A stretch of 64,000 nt of DNA from Schumannella sp. 10F1B-5-1 (lineage in GTDB: Bacteria; Actinomycetota; Actinomycetes; Actinomycetales; Microbacteriaceae), in the NCBI RefSeq assembly GCF_006517535.1, contig NZ_VHQH01000033.1:1-64000 (forward strand), written 5' to 3'. Below are positions 37,392 through 46,073 of the stretch, piece by piece (position 1 is the first letter of the stretch; every line of letters starts with the position of its first letter). A program made the position numbers and the translations under genes. The notes under the pieces are model-generated. The model made no database searches. It saw nothing but the letters and a program-made list of their open reading frames with translations, and was not told where the DNA came from.

Positions 37392-37955
37392 ATGCGCATC
37401 GGATCACTCATCCTCCGCCTCGTCGTCGGCGGCGTCTTCGTCGGTCACGGACTGCAGAAGCTCACGGGAGCCTTCGACGGCCCCGGACTCGATGGCGTCG
37501 AGTCGATGATGGAGAAGACGGGGATGACGCCCGCGGCCCGCAACGCGCGGGCGGTCGCGCTGACCGAGACGGCGGGCGGTGCGGCGATCGCGCTGGGCGT
37601 CGCGACGCCGGTTGCAGCCGGCGGCCTCATCTCGACCATGCTCGTCGCGATCGACAAGGTGCACTGGCGCAACGGCTTCTGGAACACGAAGGGCGGCTGG
37701 GAGTTCAACGCCGTGCTCATCGCGGCGCTCGCCGCGATCGTCGCCGACGGGCCCGGGCGCGTGTCGGCGGACGCGGCGTTCGGCCGCCGTCGCTGGGGAC
37801 CGCTCGGCGCGCTCGCCGCGGCGGGCATCGGCGTCGCCGGGGCGGTCGGCGCGGTGCAGCTGGCGAAGCGGGCCGCAGCGGAGGCCGAGGGCGACCACGG
37901 CGCCTTCAGCACCGCTTCCGACGACGCCGGTTCGGGCCGCGAGCCCGCGCTCTAG
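37392..37955 (+). CDS. DoxX family membrane protein
   Basis: 187 residues with four membrane segments. The start ILRLVVGGVFVGHGLQKL is the DoxX signature, followed by ETAGGAAIALGVATPVAAGGL and HWRNGFWNTKGGWEFN. Family members are linked to quinone or thiol oxidation and redox stress, but no activity can be read here. The last 30 residues are a polar tail. Leaderless-type start. Confidence 0.87.
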   Translation: MRIGSLILRLVVGGVFVGHGLQKLTGAFDGPGLDGVESMMEKTGMTPAARNARAVALTETAGGAAIALGVATPVAAGGLISTMLVAIDKVHWRNGFWNTKGGWEFNAVLIAALAAIVADGPGRVSADAAFGRRRWGPLGALAAAGIGVAGAVGAVQLAKRAAAEAEGDHGAFSTASDDAGSGREPAL

Positions 37956-37958
37956 GCT
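37953..37958 (+). promoter_or_regulatory. -10 element (TAGGCT), leaderless
   Basis: TAGGCT overlaps the DoxX stop codon (TAG 37953-37955) and ends 6 nt before ATG 37965, so the next gene has its own start site despite the 9-bp gap. Confidence 0.5.
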
Positions 37959-37964
37959 GACCGC

Positions 37965-38543
37965 ATGAGCCCGACGCTGACCATCACCGGAGACGACGCG
38001 GCCGACGAGCTGCTGTCGTCCGACCCGCTCGCGCTGCTGATCGGGATGCTGCTCGACCAGCAGATCGCGATGGAGACGGCGTTCACCGGGCCGGCGAAGA
38101 TCCGCGACCGCGTCGGCGCGCTCGACGCCGCGCAGCTGGCCCACTACGACGCCGACGAGCTCGTTGCGATCTTCAAGCAGACCCCGTCGGTGCATCGGTT
38201 CCCCGGGTCGATGGCCGGCCGGGTTCAGGCGCTGTGCGCCACACTCGAGGACGACTGGGATGGCGACGCCGCCGCACTCTGGACCCGCGGCGAGCCCGAC
38301 GGCGTCGAGGTGCTGAAGCGGCTCAAGGCCCTGCCCGGCTTCGGCGAGCAGAAGGCGAAGATCTTCCTGGCGCTGCTCGGCAAGCAGTACGGCGTGGATG
38401 CGGCGGGCTGGCGCGATGCCTCGGCGCCGTACGGTGAGGAGGGCTCGACCCGCTCGGTCGCCGACATCCACGATCGCGACTCGCTGCTGAAGGTGCGCGA
38501 GTTCAAGAAGGCCGCGAAGGCGGCGGCGAAGGCGAAGGGCTGA
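37965..38543 (+). CDS. HhH-GPD-type base-excision DNA repair protein
   Basis: 192 residues. Helical N-terminus with LLIGMLLDQQIAMETAF, as in endonuclease III-like glycosylases, then a helix-hairpin-helix (RLKALPGFGEQKAKIFLALLG, read as LPGFGEQKAKIF). The family's C-terminal Lys/Ala-rich tail is present. The iron-sulfur cluster Cys residues are absent. It belongs to a small actinobacterial HhH-GPD family whose lesion is not known. It is followed by a Mug-like glycosylase starting at its stop, so the two repair genes may be co-translated. Confidence 0.85.
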   Translation: MSPTLTITGDDAADELLSSDPLALLIGMLLDQQIAMETAFTGPAKIRDRVGALDAAQLAHYDADELVAIFKQTPSVHRFPGSMAGRVQALCATLEDDWDGDAAALWTRGEPDGVEVLKRLKALPGFGEQKAKIFLALLGKQYGVDAAGWRDASAPYGEEGSTRSVADIHDRDSLLKVREFKKAAKAAAKAKG

Positions 38544-39145
38544 GCGTCGCCGACGGCCCGGGCCCGGCGCGTCCCGCCCCGAAGCTGAGCCGGGCCGACC
38601 TCGGCGCGTTCCGGAGCGCGACGGTCGCACCGCTGCTCGAGCCGGGGCTGCGGCTGCTGTTCGTCGGCATCAACCCCTCGCTGTGGACGGCCGCGACGCG
38701 CACGCACTTCGCGCATCCCGGCAACCGCTTCTATCCGGCGCTCGTCGAGGCGGGCATCCTGCCCTGGCTGCCGCAGTTCGGCGCGGGGCTCGACCAGCGC
38801 GAGCGGCGCATGATCGCGGATGCCGGGGTCGGCATCGCGAACCTCGTCGACCGGGCCACGGCGCGGGCCGACGAGCTCGACCGCGAGGAGCTGCGTGCGG
38901 GAGCCGCGCGGCTGGAGTCGATCGTCGCCGAGCACCGGCCGCACGTCGTCGCCGTGGCCGGGGTCACGGCCTACCGTCAGGGCTTCGGCCGCCCCCAGGC
39001 GGTCGCCGGCGAGCAGCCCGAGAGCCTCGGGGATGCGCGGCTCTGGGTCGTTCCGAACCCGAGCGGGCTCAACGCGCACGACACGGTCGCCACGCTTGCG
39101 CGGGCCTACGCCGAGCCGGCGCGGGCGGCGGGACTGCTGGGCTAG
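38540..39145 (+). CDS. mug: Mismatch-specific uracil/thymine DNA glycosylase (Mug)
   Basis: About 201 residues if CTG 38540 is the start. LFVGINPSLWTAAT, FAHPGNRFYPAL, RMIADAGVGIANLVDR and WVVPNPSGLNAHDT are the Mug/TDG motifs (GINP and NPSGLN). It removes U or ethenocytosine from mispairs. No ATG, GTG or TTG is available in frame between the stop at 38435 and ATG 38810, and ATG 38810 would cut away the GINP motif. CTG 38540 overlaps the previous stop (CTGA) behind an AAGGCGAAGGG stretch; CTG 38585 is another option. Confidence 0.85.
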   Translation: MSVADGPGPARPAPKLSRADLGAFRSATVAPLLEPGLRLLFVGINPSLWTAATRTHFAHPGNRFYPALVEAGILPWLPQFGAGLDQRERRMIADAGVGIANLVDRATARADELDREELRAGAARLESIVAEHRPHVVAVAGVTAYRQGFGRPQAVAGEQPESLGDARLWVVPNPSGLNAHDTVATLARAYAEPARAAGLLG

Positions 39146-39148
39146 CGT
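39143..39148 (+). promoter_or_regulatory. -10 element (TAGCGT), leaderless
   Basis: TAGCGT starts at the mug stop codon and ends 6 nt before ATG 39155. Confidence 0.5.
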
Positions 39149-39154
39149 GACCGC

Positions 39155-39796
39155 ATGCCTCAGCTGCTGAGAATCGACTCCTCCGCCGACGTCGCCGGAT
39201 CCGTCTCGCGAGCGCTCACCGACGCCTTCGTCGCCGCCTGGACGGGCCGTGGCGACGACCACACGGTCGTCGTGCGCGACCTGCACCGCGACCCCCTGCC
39301 GCACCTTCCCGATCCGGCGCTGCACTGGGCGCCGCGTCTGCGCGTCGAGGGCGCGACCCCGCCCGCCGCCGCGGTCGCCCTGCAGGACGAGCTCATCGCC
39401 GAGCTCTCCGCCGCCGACGCCGTCGTGATCGGCGCGCCGATGTACAACTACTCGCTGCCCTCGAGCCTCAAAGCCTGGGTCGACTACATCCACGTGCCGG
39501 GCGTGACCGCGACCTTCGACGACCAGCCGAGCCGACCCGTCGAGGGGCGCCCGGTCGTGCTCGTGTCGAGCCGCGGGGCGAGCTACGACCCCGGTACGCC
39601 GACCGCCGAGTGGGACCACACGATCGCCCCGCTGCAGCTCGTGCTCGGCGAGTCGCTCGGGATGGGCGTGCACGTCGTCACGAGCGCGCTCACGCTCGCC
39701 GACTCGGTGCCGGCGCTCGCCGAGTTCCGCGAGCGCGCGCACGCCGAGCGCGCCGCGGCCGAGGAGCAGCTGCGCGAGCTGGCGCTGAGCTTCTAG
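39155..39796 (+). CDS. FMN-dependent NADH-azoreductase-like flavoprotein
   Basis: 213 residues. The flavodoxin-like fold shows RIDSSADVAGSVSRALTDAF (phosphate loop, in two parts), VIGAPMYNYSLPSSLKAWVD (FMN motif, in parts) and VLVSSRGASY. These place it with AzoR/NAD(P)H quinone reductases, which give two-electron reduction of quinones or azo compounds. It has a leaderless-type start. Convergent with the mftG-like remnant, 27 bp away. Confidence 0.88.
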   Translation: MPQLLRIDSSADVAGSVSRALTDAFVAAWTGRGDDHTVVVRDLHRDPLPHLPDPALHWAPRLRVEGATPPAAAVALQDELIAELSAADAVVIGAPMYNYSLPSSLKAWVDYIHVPGVTATFDDQPSRPVEGRPVVLVSSRGASYDPGTPTAEWDHTIAPLQLVLGESLGMGVHVVTSALTLADSVPALAEFRERAHAERAAAEEQLRELALSF

Positions 39797-39823
39797 CCCG
39801 GGTGCCCGCGTCCGGGCCGGTCG

Positions 39824-40720
39824 TCATGCGGGGTGCGAGCGGAGCGCATCGGCGATCAGCTCGCCGATCAGCACGGCCGTGTTCGCCGGCCCGCGTCGCG
39901 GCGCGGTCGGCAGGATCGACGTGTCGGCGACCGTGAGTCCGTCGACGCCGCGCACGGCGCCCGTACCGTGGACCACGGCCCGCGGATCGTCGTCGCGGCC
40001 CATCGGCACCGTGCCGCACAGGTGCAGCGCGGTGCCGAGATGGTCGTCGATCCAGGCGTCGAGGGCGGCACCGTCGCGGCGGATGCGCGCGTCGGTGCCG
40101 AGCACGCGCGCAACGACCGCGGCGAGGGCGGGGGAGTCGAGCACCCCGTGCACGGCCCGCACGCCGTCGCGCGGCCGGCGGCGATCGTCCGCGTCGGCGA
40201 GGTAGACGTACTCGAGCCGCGGCGGCGAGAGCGGATCGGCATCGCGCACCCGCACCCGCACCCGCAGCCGTCCGCGTCGCCGCGGCGTGTGGTCGGCGAG
40301 CAGCACGGGCAGCGGCTCGAGCTCGGCGCCGCCTCGCCGTCCGTCGAGCAGCGCGTGCATCGGCACGAGCGATGCGATCGCCTCGGTCGTGCTGTCGTCG
40401 GGCCCGGGATGCGCGGCCTCCGGCGTCCCGTCGGCCGCGAGATCCACCGACCTCGCCATCCACACGCTCGACGGCGCGGGCAGGGCGCGCCGCGGCAGCC
40501 ACTCGAGCACGACCTGCGGGTGTTCGGAGAGCGCGGCGCCGACGCCCGGCGCATCCACCTCGGCGCTCACGCCGAGCTCCCGCAGCTCGTCGGCCGCGCC
40601 GATGCCCGAGCGCAGCAGGATCGCGGGGGAGGCGACGCTTCCCGCCGCGAGCACGACGTGGTCGGTCTCGATGATCTCGGGCGCGGAGCCCGTCTCGGCC
40701 GGCTGGCCGGGCGGTGTCGG
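39824..40720 (-). pseudogene. GMC oxidoreductase fragment, MftG-like (3' two-thirds)
   Basis: About 300 residues of a GMC flavoprotein: DHVVLAAGSVASPAILLRSGIG, then GVGAALSEHPQVVLEWLP, and the C-terminal HLCGTVPMG and VRGVDGLTVADTSILPTAP, RGPANTAVLIGE. The N-terminal FAD-binding GxGxxG part is missing. Upstream on the - strand lies only unrelated sequence, and opposite it an mftF-like tail. It resembles the mycofactocin-associated GMC enzyme MftG. Presumably inactive. Confidence 0.65.
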
Positions 40721-40873
40721 CGGCGCGACGAGGCCAGCATCGACCCCGTGCACTTCGGCGTCGCGCGGCGCCTCGACGACCTCGCCTACGTCGCCGGCGT
40801 CTGGTGGTCGGCGCTGCGCGGGCGCTCGCTCGCGGCGCTGAAGCCCGACCTGCGGGGCGACGCGGGGCGCTGA
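40721..40873 (+). pseudogene. MftF-like C-terminal fragment (mycofactocin glycosyltransferase)
   Basis: The + frame ending at TGA 40871 reads VARRLDDLAYVAGVWWSALR and LAALKPDLRG. The pattern RLDDLAY-x-AGVW ... L-x-PDLR looks like the extreme C-terminus of MftF. Only about 50 residues remain; before them is the antisense strand of the mftG-like fragment. Recognition is from memory of the family ending and needs a search. Confidence 0.5.
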
Positions 40874-40944
40874 CCGCGGGCGTCGTCGACCCGCTCGCGC
40901 ACCCGCGTGGGATGATCGGCGCAGGCGATCGAAGGGGAGCGCGC

Positions 40945-42693
40945 ATGAGCGATCAGGGCACGACGGCGATCGCGGGGGCGGCGCCCGACGGATCCGTCGA
41001 CACGGTGAGAATCGACGCCGCCATCGCCGACCTCGAGCGCGGCGAGCTCGCCTGGGCCGCACGCTCGCTGGCCGAACGAGCCGAGCTGATGCGCGACGTG
41101 CGCGCCGCCGTCGCCGAGGCGGCCGAGGACTGGGCGCTGACCGCGGCACGCATGAAGGGCATCCCAGGCGGCTCGCCGCTCGAGGGCGAGGAGTGGCTCT
41201 CGGGCCCCTACGGACTGCTCACCGCGACCGCGCTGCTGGCGGAGTCGCTCGACCGGCTCGCCGCCGGCCGCAGCCCGCTCGACGGCGAGCGGCTCGGCAT
41301 GGCGCTCGGCGGTCGCGTGACCGTGCGCGCCCTGCCGCGCACGCGGGAGGAGGAGCTGCTGCTCAACGGCTTCTCGGCCGAGGTGTGGCTGCAGCCGGGT
41401 ATCGGCGAGGGCCAGGCGCGCGCCCGCGCCGGGCTCGGCCAGCGGCATCCCGACCGCACCGGCGGCGTCGGGCTCGTGCTCGGCGCCGGCAACATCACCG
41501 CGATCCCCGCCCTCGACGTGCTCTCCGAGCTCGTGCACGGCAACCGGGTCGTGCTGCTGAAGCCCAACCCCGTCATGTCGGCCATGACCCCCGTCTTCGC
41601 ACGGGCTCTCGCCCCGCTGATCGGGGTGGATGCGCTCCGCATCGTCGAGGGCGCGGCCGACGTCGGCGCCTACCTCACGCGGCATCCCCGGCTCGCGCAC
41701 GTGCACATCACCGGCAGCGCGGCCAGCCACGACGCGATCGTGTTCGGCACCGGCGAGGAGGGGCGCACGCGCAAGGCGGCGCACGACCCGAAGCTGCGCA
41801 TCCCGATCTCGAGCGAGCTCGGCGGCGTCTCGCCGATCGTCGTCGTTCCGGGGCGCTGGAGCGCGGCGGACCTGCGCTACCAGGCCGAGCACGTCGCCAC
41901 GATGCGTCTGCACAACGCCGGAGCGAACTGCATCGCCGGGCAGCTCGTGCTGATCTCGCACGACTGGCCGCAGCGCGAGCGCTTCCTCACCGAGCTGCGC
42001 CGGGCGATCGACCGGGCCCCCGCGCGACCGGACTGGTATCCGGGCGCGGCCGACCGGGCGCAGGCGGCCGTGGGCGCGCATCCCCGCGCCCTGCGCTGCG
42101 GACCCGACGGCACCCGGGTGCTGCTCGAGCTCGGCGAGGCCGGGGTCGGAGCGCCCGTCGAGACGACCGAGTACTTCGCTCCCGTGCTGGGCGTCGTCGA
42201 CCTGCCGGGCGACGCGGCGACGTTCCTCGAGAACGCGGTCGAGCACGTCACCCGCGCGGTCGCCGGCACCCTCGGCATCAACGTGATCGTCGACCCCGCC
42301 ACCGAGCGCCGTCTCGGCCGCGCCTTCGACGAGGCGATCGCGCGCCTGCGCTACGGCACGATCGCGATCAACGCCTGGACCGGCGTCGCCTTCCAGACCG
42401 CCGCCGCGCCCTGGGGCGCCTACCCCGGCAACCGCCTCGCCGACGTCGGCAGCGGCATCGGCACGGTGCACAACGCGCTGCTCATCGACGGCGTCGAGAA
42501 GACCGTCCTGCGCGGCCCGTTCCGGCCGTTCCCGCGCTCGGTCGCCGGGGGAGAGGCGGCGCTGTTCCCGACCCCGCCGTGGTTCGTCAGCGCGCGCAGC
42601 GCCGCCGTCACCGGGCGTCGGCTCGTGGAGTACTGGATCGCGCCGTCGGCGCGGCGCATGGCGGCGGTGTTCGCGGCGGCGTTCCGGGCCTGA
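40945..42693 (+). CDS. Aldehyde dehydrogenase family protein
   Basis: 582 residues, longer than typical ALDHs (about 490). NAD-binding region GGVGLVLGAGNITAIPALD, then LLKPNPV, HITGSAASHDAIVFG, catalytic-type Glu in SSELGGVSPI, and the nucleophile Cys in LHNAGANCIAGQ (about residue 327). AINAWTGVAFQTAAAPWGAYPG appears near the end. Substrate unknown. GAAGGGGAG lies 5 nt before ATG 40945. It follows the mycofactocin remnants by 71 bp and may originally have belonged with them. Convergent with GH15, 15 bp away. Confidence 0.88.
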   Translation: MSDQGTTAIAGAAPDGSVDTVRIDAAIADLERGELAWAARSLAERAELMRDVRAAVAEAAEDWALTAARMKGIPGGSPLEGEEWLSGPYGLLTATALLAESLDRLAAGRSPLDGERLGMALGGRVTVRALPRTREEELLLNGFSAEVWLQPGIGEGQARARAGLGQRHPDRTGGVGLVLGAGNITAIPALDVLSELVHGNRVVLLKPNPVMSAMTPVFARALAPLIGVDALRIVEGAADVGAYLTRHPRLAHVHITGSAASHDAIVFGTGEEGRTRKAAHDPKLRIPISSELGGVSPIVVVPGRWSAADLRYQAEHVATMRLHNAGANCIAGQLVLISHDWPQRERFLTELRRAIDRAPARPDWYPGAADRAQAAVGAHPRALRCGPDGTRVLLELGEAGVGAPVETTEYFAPVLGVVDLPGDAATFLENAVEHVTRAVAGTLGINVIVDPATERRLGRAFDEAIARLRYGTIAINAWTGVAFQTAAAPWGAYPGNRLADVGSGIGTVHNALLIDGVEKTVLRGPFRPFPRSVAGGEAALFPTPPWFVSARSAAVTGRRLVEYWIAPSARRMAAVFAAAFRA

Positions 42694-42708
42694 GGCGCGG
42701 GGCCAGCG

Positions 42709-44616
42709 TCAGCGCGTCCCCGCCCGCGCCCGCGCCACGGCACCTGCGGCCCGCACCAGACTCAGGTGCGAGAACGCCTGCGGGGTGTTGCCGCGGTGCG
42801 CGCCGGTCGTCGCGTCGACCTCCTCGGCCAGCATCCCGACGTCGTTCGCGAAGCCGATGAGGCGATCCAGCAGCGCCGACGCCTCATCGTGCCGCCCCTG
42901 CAGGGCATAGACCTGCACGAGCCAGAACGAGCACGCCAGGAACGGGCTCTCGGCGCCCTCGAGACCGTCGACGCCCGAGGTCGTGCGGTAGCGCAGCACG
43001 AGCCCGTCGGGCATGAGCTGGCGCTCGATCAGCTCGACCGTGGAGCGCATGCGCGGATCGTCGGCCGCGACGAAGCCGACCTGGGGCAGCACCAGCAGCG
43101 CCGCATCCACCTCGCTCGTGGCGTAGTGCTGACGGAACGCCCCCGTCGCCGGGTCGACACCGCGGCTCTCGATCTCGGCGCGCAGCGCGTCGCGGCTGCG
43201 CTCCCAGCGCTCGACCGGACCCTCGAGCCCGGCCTCGTGCACCGCGCGGATCGCCGCGTCGAAGGCGGCCCAGAGCATGACGCGCGAGTGCACGAAGAAC
43301 TGCGGGTCGCCGCGGATCTCCCAGATGCCGTTGTCGGGCTCGTCCAGGTGCTGCTCGACCCAGCCCAGCAGCGCCTGCTGCAGCGACCACGAGAAGCGGT
43401 CCTCCTTCACGCCGGCGCGCCGCGTCTGCTCGAGCGCGAGGATGACCTCGCCCACGACATCCGCCTGGAACTGCTCCGACGCGGCGTTGCCCACCCGCAC
43501 CGGCGCCGCGCCCTCGTAGCCCGGCAGCGTCGGCACCTCCCACTCGGGCAGACGGCGCTCGCCCGCGAGGCCGTACATGATCTGCAGGTCGTTCGGATCG
43601 CCGGCCACCGCCCGCAGCAGCCAGTCGCGCCAGTGATGCGCCACGTCGCGGAAGCCGCGGGCCACGAGCGCCTGCAGCGTCAGCGCGGCGTCGCGCAGCC
43701 AGACGTAGCGGTAGTCCCAGTTGCGCGCGCCGCCCGGCTGCTCGGGCAGGCTCGTCGTCGCGGCCGCGACGATGCCACCCGTGTCGGCGTGGGTCAGCGC
43801 GCGCAGCAGCAGCAGCGAGCGGCGCACCGCGTCCGGGTGCACCGTGCCGCAGTCGGCGCCGGCGATCCAGTCGCGCGACTCGACCAGGGTCGCGTCGATC
43901 GCGGCGTCGACGTCCAGGGGATGCGGCGGCCGGCGGTGCGCCGGGAACCAGGTCAGCACCGTGTCGACCGTCTCGCCCTCGCCCACCTCGAACTCGGCGG
44001 CGTGCGCGTGATCGACCGGCTCGAACGCGGGGCCGCGCACGACGAGCGCGTCGGGACCGGCCGTCGCGACCAGCGCGGGGGCGGCGTCGTCGCCGATCTG
44101 CCGCATCCACGGCAGCGCGGCCGCGTAGTCGAAGCGGATGCGCAGCTCCTGCCGCACGCGCACCCGGCCGCGTACGCCCCGCACGCGGCGGATCACGTCG
44201 ACGCGGTCGTGGTCGGAGTGCGGAGTGCCTGCGTCGCCGTGGCCGTGGCCGTGGCCGTCGCCGTGCTCGCTACCGCGTCGCGTCGGCATCAGGTCGATCA
44301 CCTCGATCTCGCCGCCGTCGACGACCCAGCGGGTGAGCAGGGCGACCGAGTCGTCGAGGTAGCGACGCTCGGTGCAGCGCGGCGGCGGGGCGATGTCGGG
44401 GGCGTCGGCGTCGGGGGCGTCTCCGTCGCCGTCGCCGTCCGCGACGACGGGAGCGAGCATCCACCGACCTTGGCTCTCGTCGCCCAGCAGCGCGCCGAAG
44501 ACCGAAGCCGAGTCGAAGCGCGGAACGCACAGCCAGTCGATTCCGCCGTCGGAGCCCACCAGGGCGGCCGTGCGGCCGTCGCCGATGAGCGCGTACTCCT
44601 CGATGGGCAGGGGCAT
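42709..44616 (-). CDS. Glycoside hydrolase family 15 (glucoamylase/trehalase-like)
   Basis: 635 residues. N-terminal MPLPIEEYALIGDGRTAALV and GSDGGIDWLCVPRFDS are the standard start of this family. RNWDYRYVWLRDAALTL (near 300), QFQADVVGEVILAL and DNGIWEIRGDPQFFVHSRVM (near 430) form the (alpha/alpha)6 active site. Cytoplasmic (no signal peptide). Actinobacterial relatives include trehalases as well as glucoamylases, so the sugar is open. An unusual His/Gly/Asp-rich insert (EHGDGHGHGHGDAG) lies near residue 110-125. ATG 44616 gives the conserved start. Confidence 0.9.
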   Translation of the reverse strand: MPLPIEEYALIGDGRTAALVGSDGGIDWLCVPRFDSASVFGALLGDESQGRWMLAPVVADGDGDGDAPDADAPDIAPPPRCTERRYLDDSVALLTRWVVDGGEIEVIDLMPTRRGSEHGDGHGHGHGDAGTPHSDHDRVDVIRRVRGVRGRVRVRQELRIRFDYAAALPWMRQIGDDAAPALVATAGPDALVVRGPAFEPVDHAHAAEFEVGEGETVDTVLTWFPAHRRPPHPLDVDAAIDATLVESRDWIAGADCGTVHPDAVRRSLLLLRALTHADTGGIVAAATTSLPEQPGGARNWDYRYVWLRDAALTLQALVARGFRDVAHHWRDWLLRAVAGDPNDLQIMYGLAGERRLPEWEVPTLPGYEGAAPVRVGNAASEQFQADVVGEVILALEQTRRAGVKEDRFSWSLQQALLGWVEQHLDEPDNGIWEIRGDPQFFVHSRVMLWAAFDAAIRAVHEAGLEGPVERWERSRDALRAEIESRGVDPATGAFRQHYATSEVDAALLVLPQVGFVAADDPRMRSTVELIERQLMPDGLVLRYRTTSGVDGLEGAESPFLACSFWLVQVYALQGRHDEASALLDRLIGFANDVGMLAEEVDATTGAHRGNTPQAFSHLSLVRAAGAVARARAGTR

Positions 44617-44728
44617 GGGCTCATCCTGGCGCGGCGGCCGGGTGCGGTGCGGGATGCGCGCGCCGGTGCTCAGCAGACGCCCGGCCTGCGCACCGGCCGC
44701 TCCCCAGCGCCAGCCGGGTGCGCGGGCG

Positions 44729-44734
44729 TAGTCT
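44729..44734 (+). promoter_or_regulatory. -10 element (TAGTCT), leaderless
   Basis: TAGTCT ends 6 nt before ATG 44741 of the glutathione-peroxidase gene. Confidence 0.5.
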
Positions 44735-44740
44735 GCGGCC

Positions 44741-45229
44741 ATGAGCGAGCTGCGCGACATCCCCCTGACGACCATCGACGGGGGCACCGCCACCCTCGCC
44801 GACTACGCCGACAAGACGGTGCTGGTCGTCAACGTCGCCTCCAAGTGCGGCCTGACGCCGCAGTACGAGAAGCTCGAGCAGCTGCAGAAGCAGTACGAAG
44901 ACCAGGGCTTCACGGTGCTGGGGTTCCCCTGCAACCAGTTCATGGGGCAGGAGCCGGGCAGCGCCGAGCAGATCCAGGAGTTCTGCTCCACGACCTACGG
45001 CGTCACCTTCCCGCTGTTCGAGAAGACCAAGGTCAACGGCCGCTCTCGTCACCCGCTGTACGCCGAGCTGGTCAAGACGGCCGACGCCGACGGCAAGGCC
45101 GGCAAGGTCAAGTGGAACTTCGAGAAGTTCGTGATCGCGCCCGACGACACCGTGCACCGCTTCCGCCCGTCGACGCAGCCCGACGACCCGGCCGTGATCG
45201 CGGCGATCGAGGCCGGTCTCGCGGGCTGA
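44741..45229 (+). CDS. Glutathione peroxidase-like thiol peroxidase
   Basis: 162 residues. Peroxidatic Cys in VNVASKCGLTPQYEKL, Gln in LGFPCNQFMGQEPGS and Trp in KVKWNFEKFVI make the GPx catalytic set; FCSTTYGVTFPLFEK also fits. Bacterial GPx of this type contain Cys rather than selenocysteine and usually use thioredoxin. Detoxifies peroxides in the cytoplasm. Leaderless-type start; stands alone. Confidence 0.93.
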   Translation: MSELRDIPLTTIDGGTATLADYADKTVLVVNVASKCGLTPQYEKLEQLQKQYEDQGFTVLGFPCNQFMGQEPGSAEQIQEFCSTTYGVTFPLFEKTKVNGRSRHPLYAELVKTADADGKAGKVKWNFEKFVIAPDDTVHRFRPSTQPDDPAVIAAIEAGLAG

Positions 45230-45321
45230 GCCGACTCGGTGAGCCTGGCGGGGCGAGCCTGTCGCGCTGGGCCTGTCCATCTGAGCTGGTCGGGTGAGCC
45301 CGTCGCGCTGAGTCTCCACGG

Positions 45322-46026
45322 TCAGGACACCCGCACGAGCGGTGAGCCGCGCAGGTGCGGCGCGAGACCGAGGTCGATCAGCCGCACCTCGCCCGCGAGC
45401 GACGCACCCGGCTGCCGCAGCAGCCCGGCCTTCATCGCGCCGAACGTCACCGTGATGGTCGCCGGCAGCAGCACGCCGTCGTCGGGAGCGGCCCCGTCGT
45501 CGACGCCGATCCCGCTCGGCACGTCCACCGCGACGACCCGCAGCCGCTGAGCGTCGCGCTCCGTCACGCGGGGCAGCAGCGCGCTCGCGACGTCGTGCGC
45601 GGCCCCGCGCAGCCCGGCGGCGGGCGCGCCGATGCCGAGCATCGCATCCAGCAGCAGCGCATCGGGCCCGACGGAGTCGACCCAGTCGCGTGGATGCGCG
45701 GCCGCCGCCCGATCGAATTCGGCCCCCGCCTCGACGGCCGCCGTCAGCCCGGCGTCGTGCAACCGGGACCCCGTCGGCACGATCGTCACCGCGACGCCGT
45801 CGCGGGCCAGCTCGGCGGCGGCGAACAGTCCGTCGCCGCCGTTGTTGCCGGAGCCCGCGAGCAGCACGACCCGGCCCCCGGGCTCGGAGAGCTGCTCGCG
45901 CACGACCGCCGCGAGCGCGGCCGCGGCACGCCGCATGAGCGGCTCGCCGGCGTCGAGCAGCGGGCGCTCGGCCGCACGGATCTGCTCGGCGCTCCAGCCG
46001 TCGCGGATGTCGGCGACGGTCGTCAT
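45322..46026 (-). CDS. nnrE: NAD(P)H-hydrate epimerase
   Basis: About 234 residues from ATG 46026; ATG 46047 seven codons upstream lacks any ribosome site. YjeF_N motifs: IRAAERPLLDAGEPLMRRAA, VVLLAGSGNNGGDG, ALLLDAMLGIGA and VVAVDVPSGI. It interconverts R and S forms of damaged NAD(P)H hydrates. The dehydratase (NnrD) half found fused in many bacteria is absent, so a separate nnrD should exist elsewhere. The 92-bp gap to the convergent gpx gene contains imperfect repeats of a GAGCCTGTCGCGCTG-like word. Confidence 0.9.
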   Translation of the reverse strand: MTTVADIRDGWSAEQIRAAERPLLDAGEPLMRRAAAALAAVVREQLSEPGGRVVLLAGSGNNGGDGLFAAAELARDGVAVTIVPTGSRLHDAGLTAAVEAGAEFDRAAAAHPRDWVDSVGPDALLLDAMLGIGAPAAGLRGAAHDVASALLPRVTERDAQRLRVVAVDVPSGIGVDDGAAPDDGVLLPATITVTFGAMKAGLLRQPGASLAGEVRLIDLGLAPHLRGSPLVRVS

Positions 46027-46073
46027 TCGTCGCTCGATTTCATGCATCGCGTGATGTCATTCATTGCGCGACG

